From JBBQSF01 sp038214085 (GTDB taxonomy: Bacteria > Bacteroidota > Bacteroidia > Bacteroidales > CG2-30-32-10), in the NCBI GenBank assembly GCA_038214085.1, contig JBBQSF010000018.1, positions 1 to 31,189 on the forward strand: a stretch of 31,189 nt of DNA. The letters run 5' to 3'. Every line of letters begins with the position of its first letter. Positions within the stretch are counted from its first letter, which is position 1. A program made the translations under genes and the position numbers. Shown here in pieces: positions 31,012-31,189 of this stretch. The notes under the pieces are model-generated. The model did not search any database. It saw nothing but the letters and a program-made list of their open reading frames with translations, and was not told the origin of the DNA.

Positions 31012-31189
31012 TTAAGATTTCCTAAACTCATTCATTATTATTCCTGCTGCAACAGCAACATTAAGCGATTCAGGATTAGATATTCGGTTTGTTTTTGAGA
31101 ATAAGGGAATTGAAATTTTCTGGCTGATATATTTCTCCAGATTTTCTGAAATTCCTTTGCTTTCATTTCCCACAACAATTATTGCAGGA
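31012..31189 (-). CDS. SpoU/TrmH family RNA methyltransferase, C-terminal part (truncated by window edge)
   Basis: The minus strand is open from the window edge (in frame from 31188) to a TAA at 31012-31014, giving 58 residues. They contain the SAM-binding knot motifs of the SPOUT fold: PAIIVVGNESKGIS, KISIPL and SLNVAVAAGIIMNEF. The family 2'-O-methylates rRNA or tRNA; the exact target and the missing N-terminus (often an L30e-like RNA-binding domain) are outside the window. Convergent with apbE across a three-base gap. Confidence 0.9.
   Translation of the reverse strand, partial: PAIIVVGNESKGISENLEKYISQKISIPLFSKTNRISNPESLNVAVAAGIIMNEFRKS

Overview
The window looks like a chromosomal segment of an AT-rich Bacteroidota (Bacteroidetes) genome, probably from the Bacteroidales side of the phylum. 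Evidence is the family content: the short 288-residue RpoD-type primary sigma factor, a long SecA with C-terminal zinc motif, GSCFA, DUF2795 and DUF4249 proteins, a carboxypeptidase-regulatory-domain TonB-dependent receptor, and a phosphate-selective-type porin. It also has many exact copies of the Bacteroidota -7 promoter motif TAnnTTTG in gene-proximal spacers, with no obvious Shine-Dalgarno sequences. Most of the window is housekeeping. I see no phage genes, transposase, CRISPR array, tRNA or rRNA.

Layout. 1-3315 (+): end of an operon of a truncated unknown gene, a twitch-type radical SAM protein, a sulfotransferase-like protein and a DXD sugar transferase, most likely a surface glycan locus. 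3296-5375 (-): a GT4 and a membrane-anchored GT2 glycosyltransferase. 5489-6052 (+): a lysophospholipid acyltransferase-like protein from a divergent promoter. 6302-9226 (-): a two-repeat exported M16 zinc peptidase. 9456-12623 (-): an operon of an unknown membrane-anchored protein, DapF, a GNAT acetyltransferase and MltG (peptidoglycan precursor and glycan-strand processing). 12868-14328 (+): a Deg/HtrA protease. 14714-16052 (+): rpoD and an orphan receiver protein. 16056-18263 (-): GSCFA protein and porin. 18398-22013 (+): pyrG and yidC. 22276-25484 (+): TonB-dependent receptor plus DUF4249 lipoprotein. 25526-29360 (-): secA and a small NTF2-like lipoprotein overlapping its end. 29567-29788 (-): DUF2795 protein. 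30001-31008 (+): ApbE lipoprotein. 31012-31189 (-): the C-terminus of a SpoU/TrmH RNA methyltransferase.

The theme is the cell envelope: glycan assembly, peptidoglycan metabolism, outer-membrane transport, protein export and insertion (SecA, YidC) and periplasmic quality control (Deg, M16). They are neighbours rather than one pathway.

The most unusual item is a pair of 221-bp intergenic elements at 6071-6291 and 14330-14550. They align without gaps at 203 of 221 positions, have terminal inverted repeats, and carry several internal hairpins. Between the copies the terminal stem shows a compensatory C-G to T-A change and other stem changes become T.G wobbles. Each lies just 3' of a + strand stop codon. 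They may be a MITE-like element or a structured RNA. Promoter positions also moved four start codons (LPLAT, dapF-operon gene, apbE by promoter; M16 and the NTF2-like lipoprotein by signal peptides).
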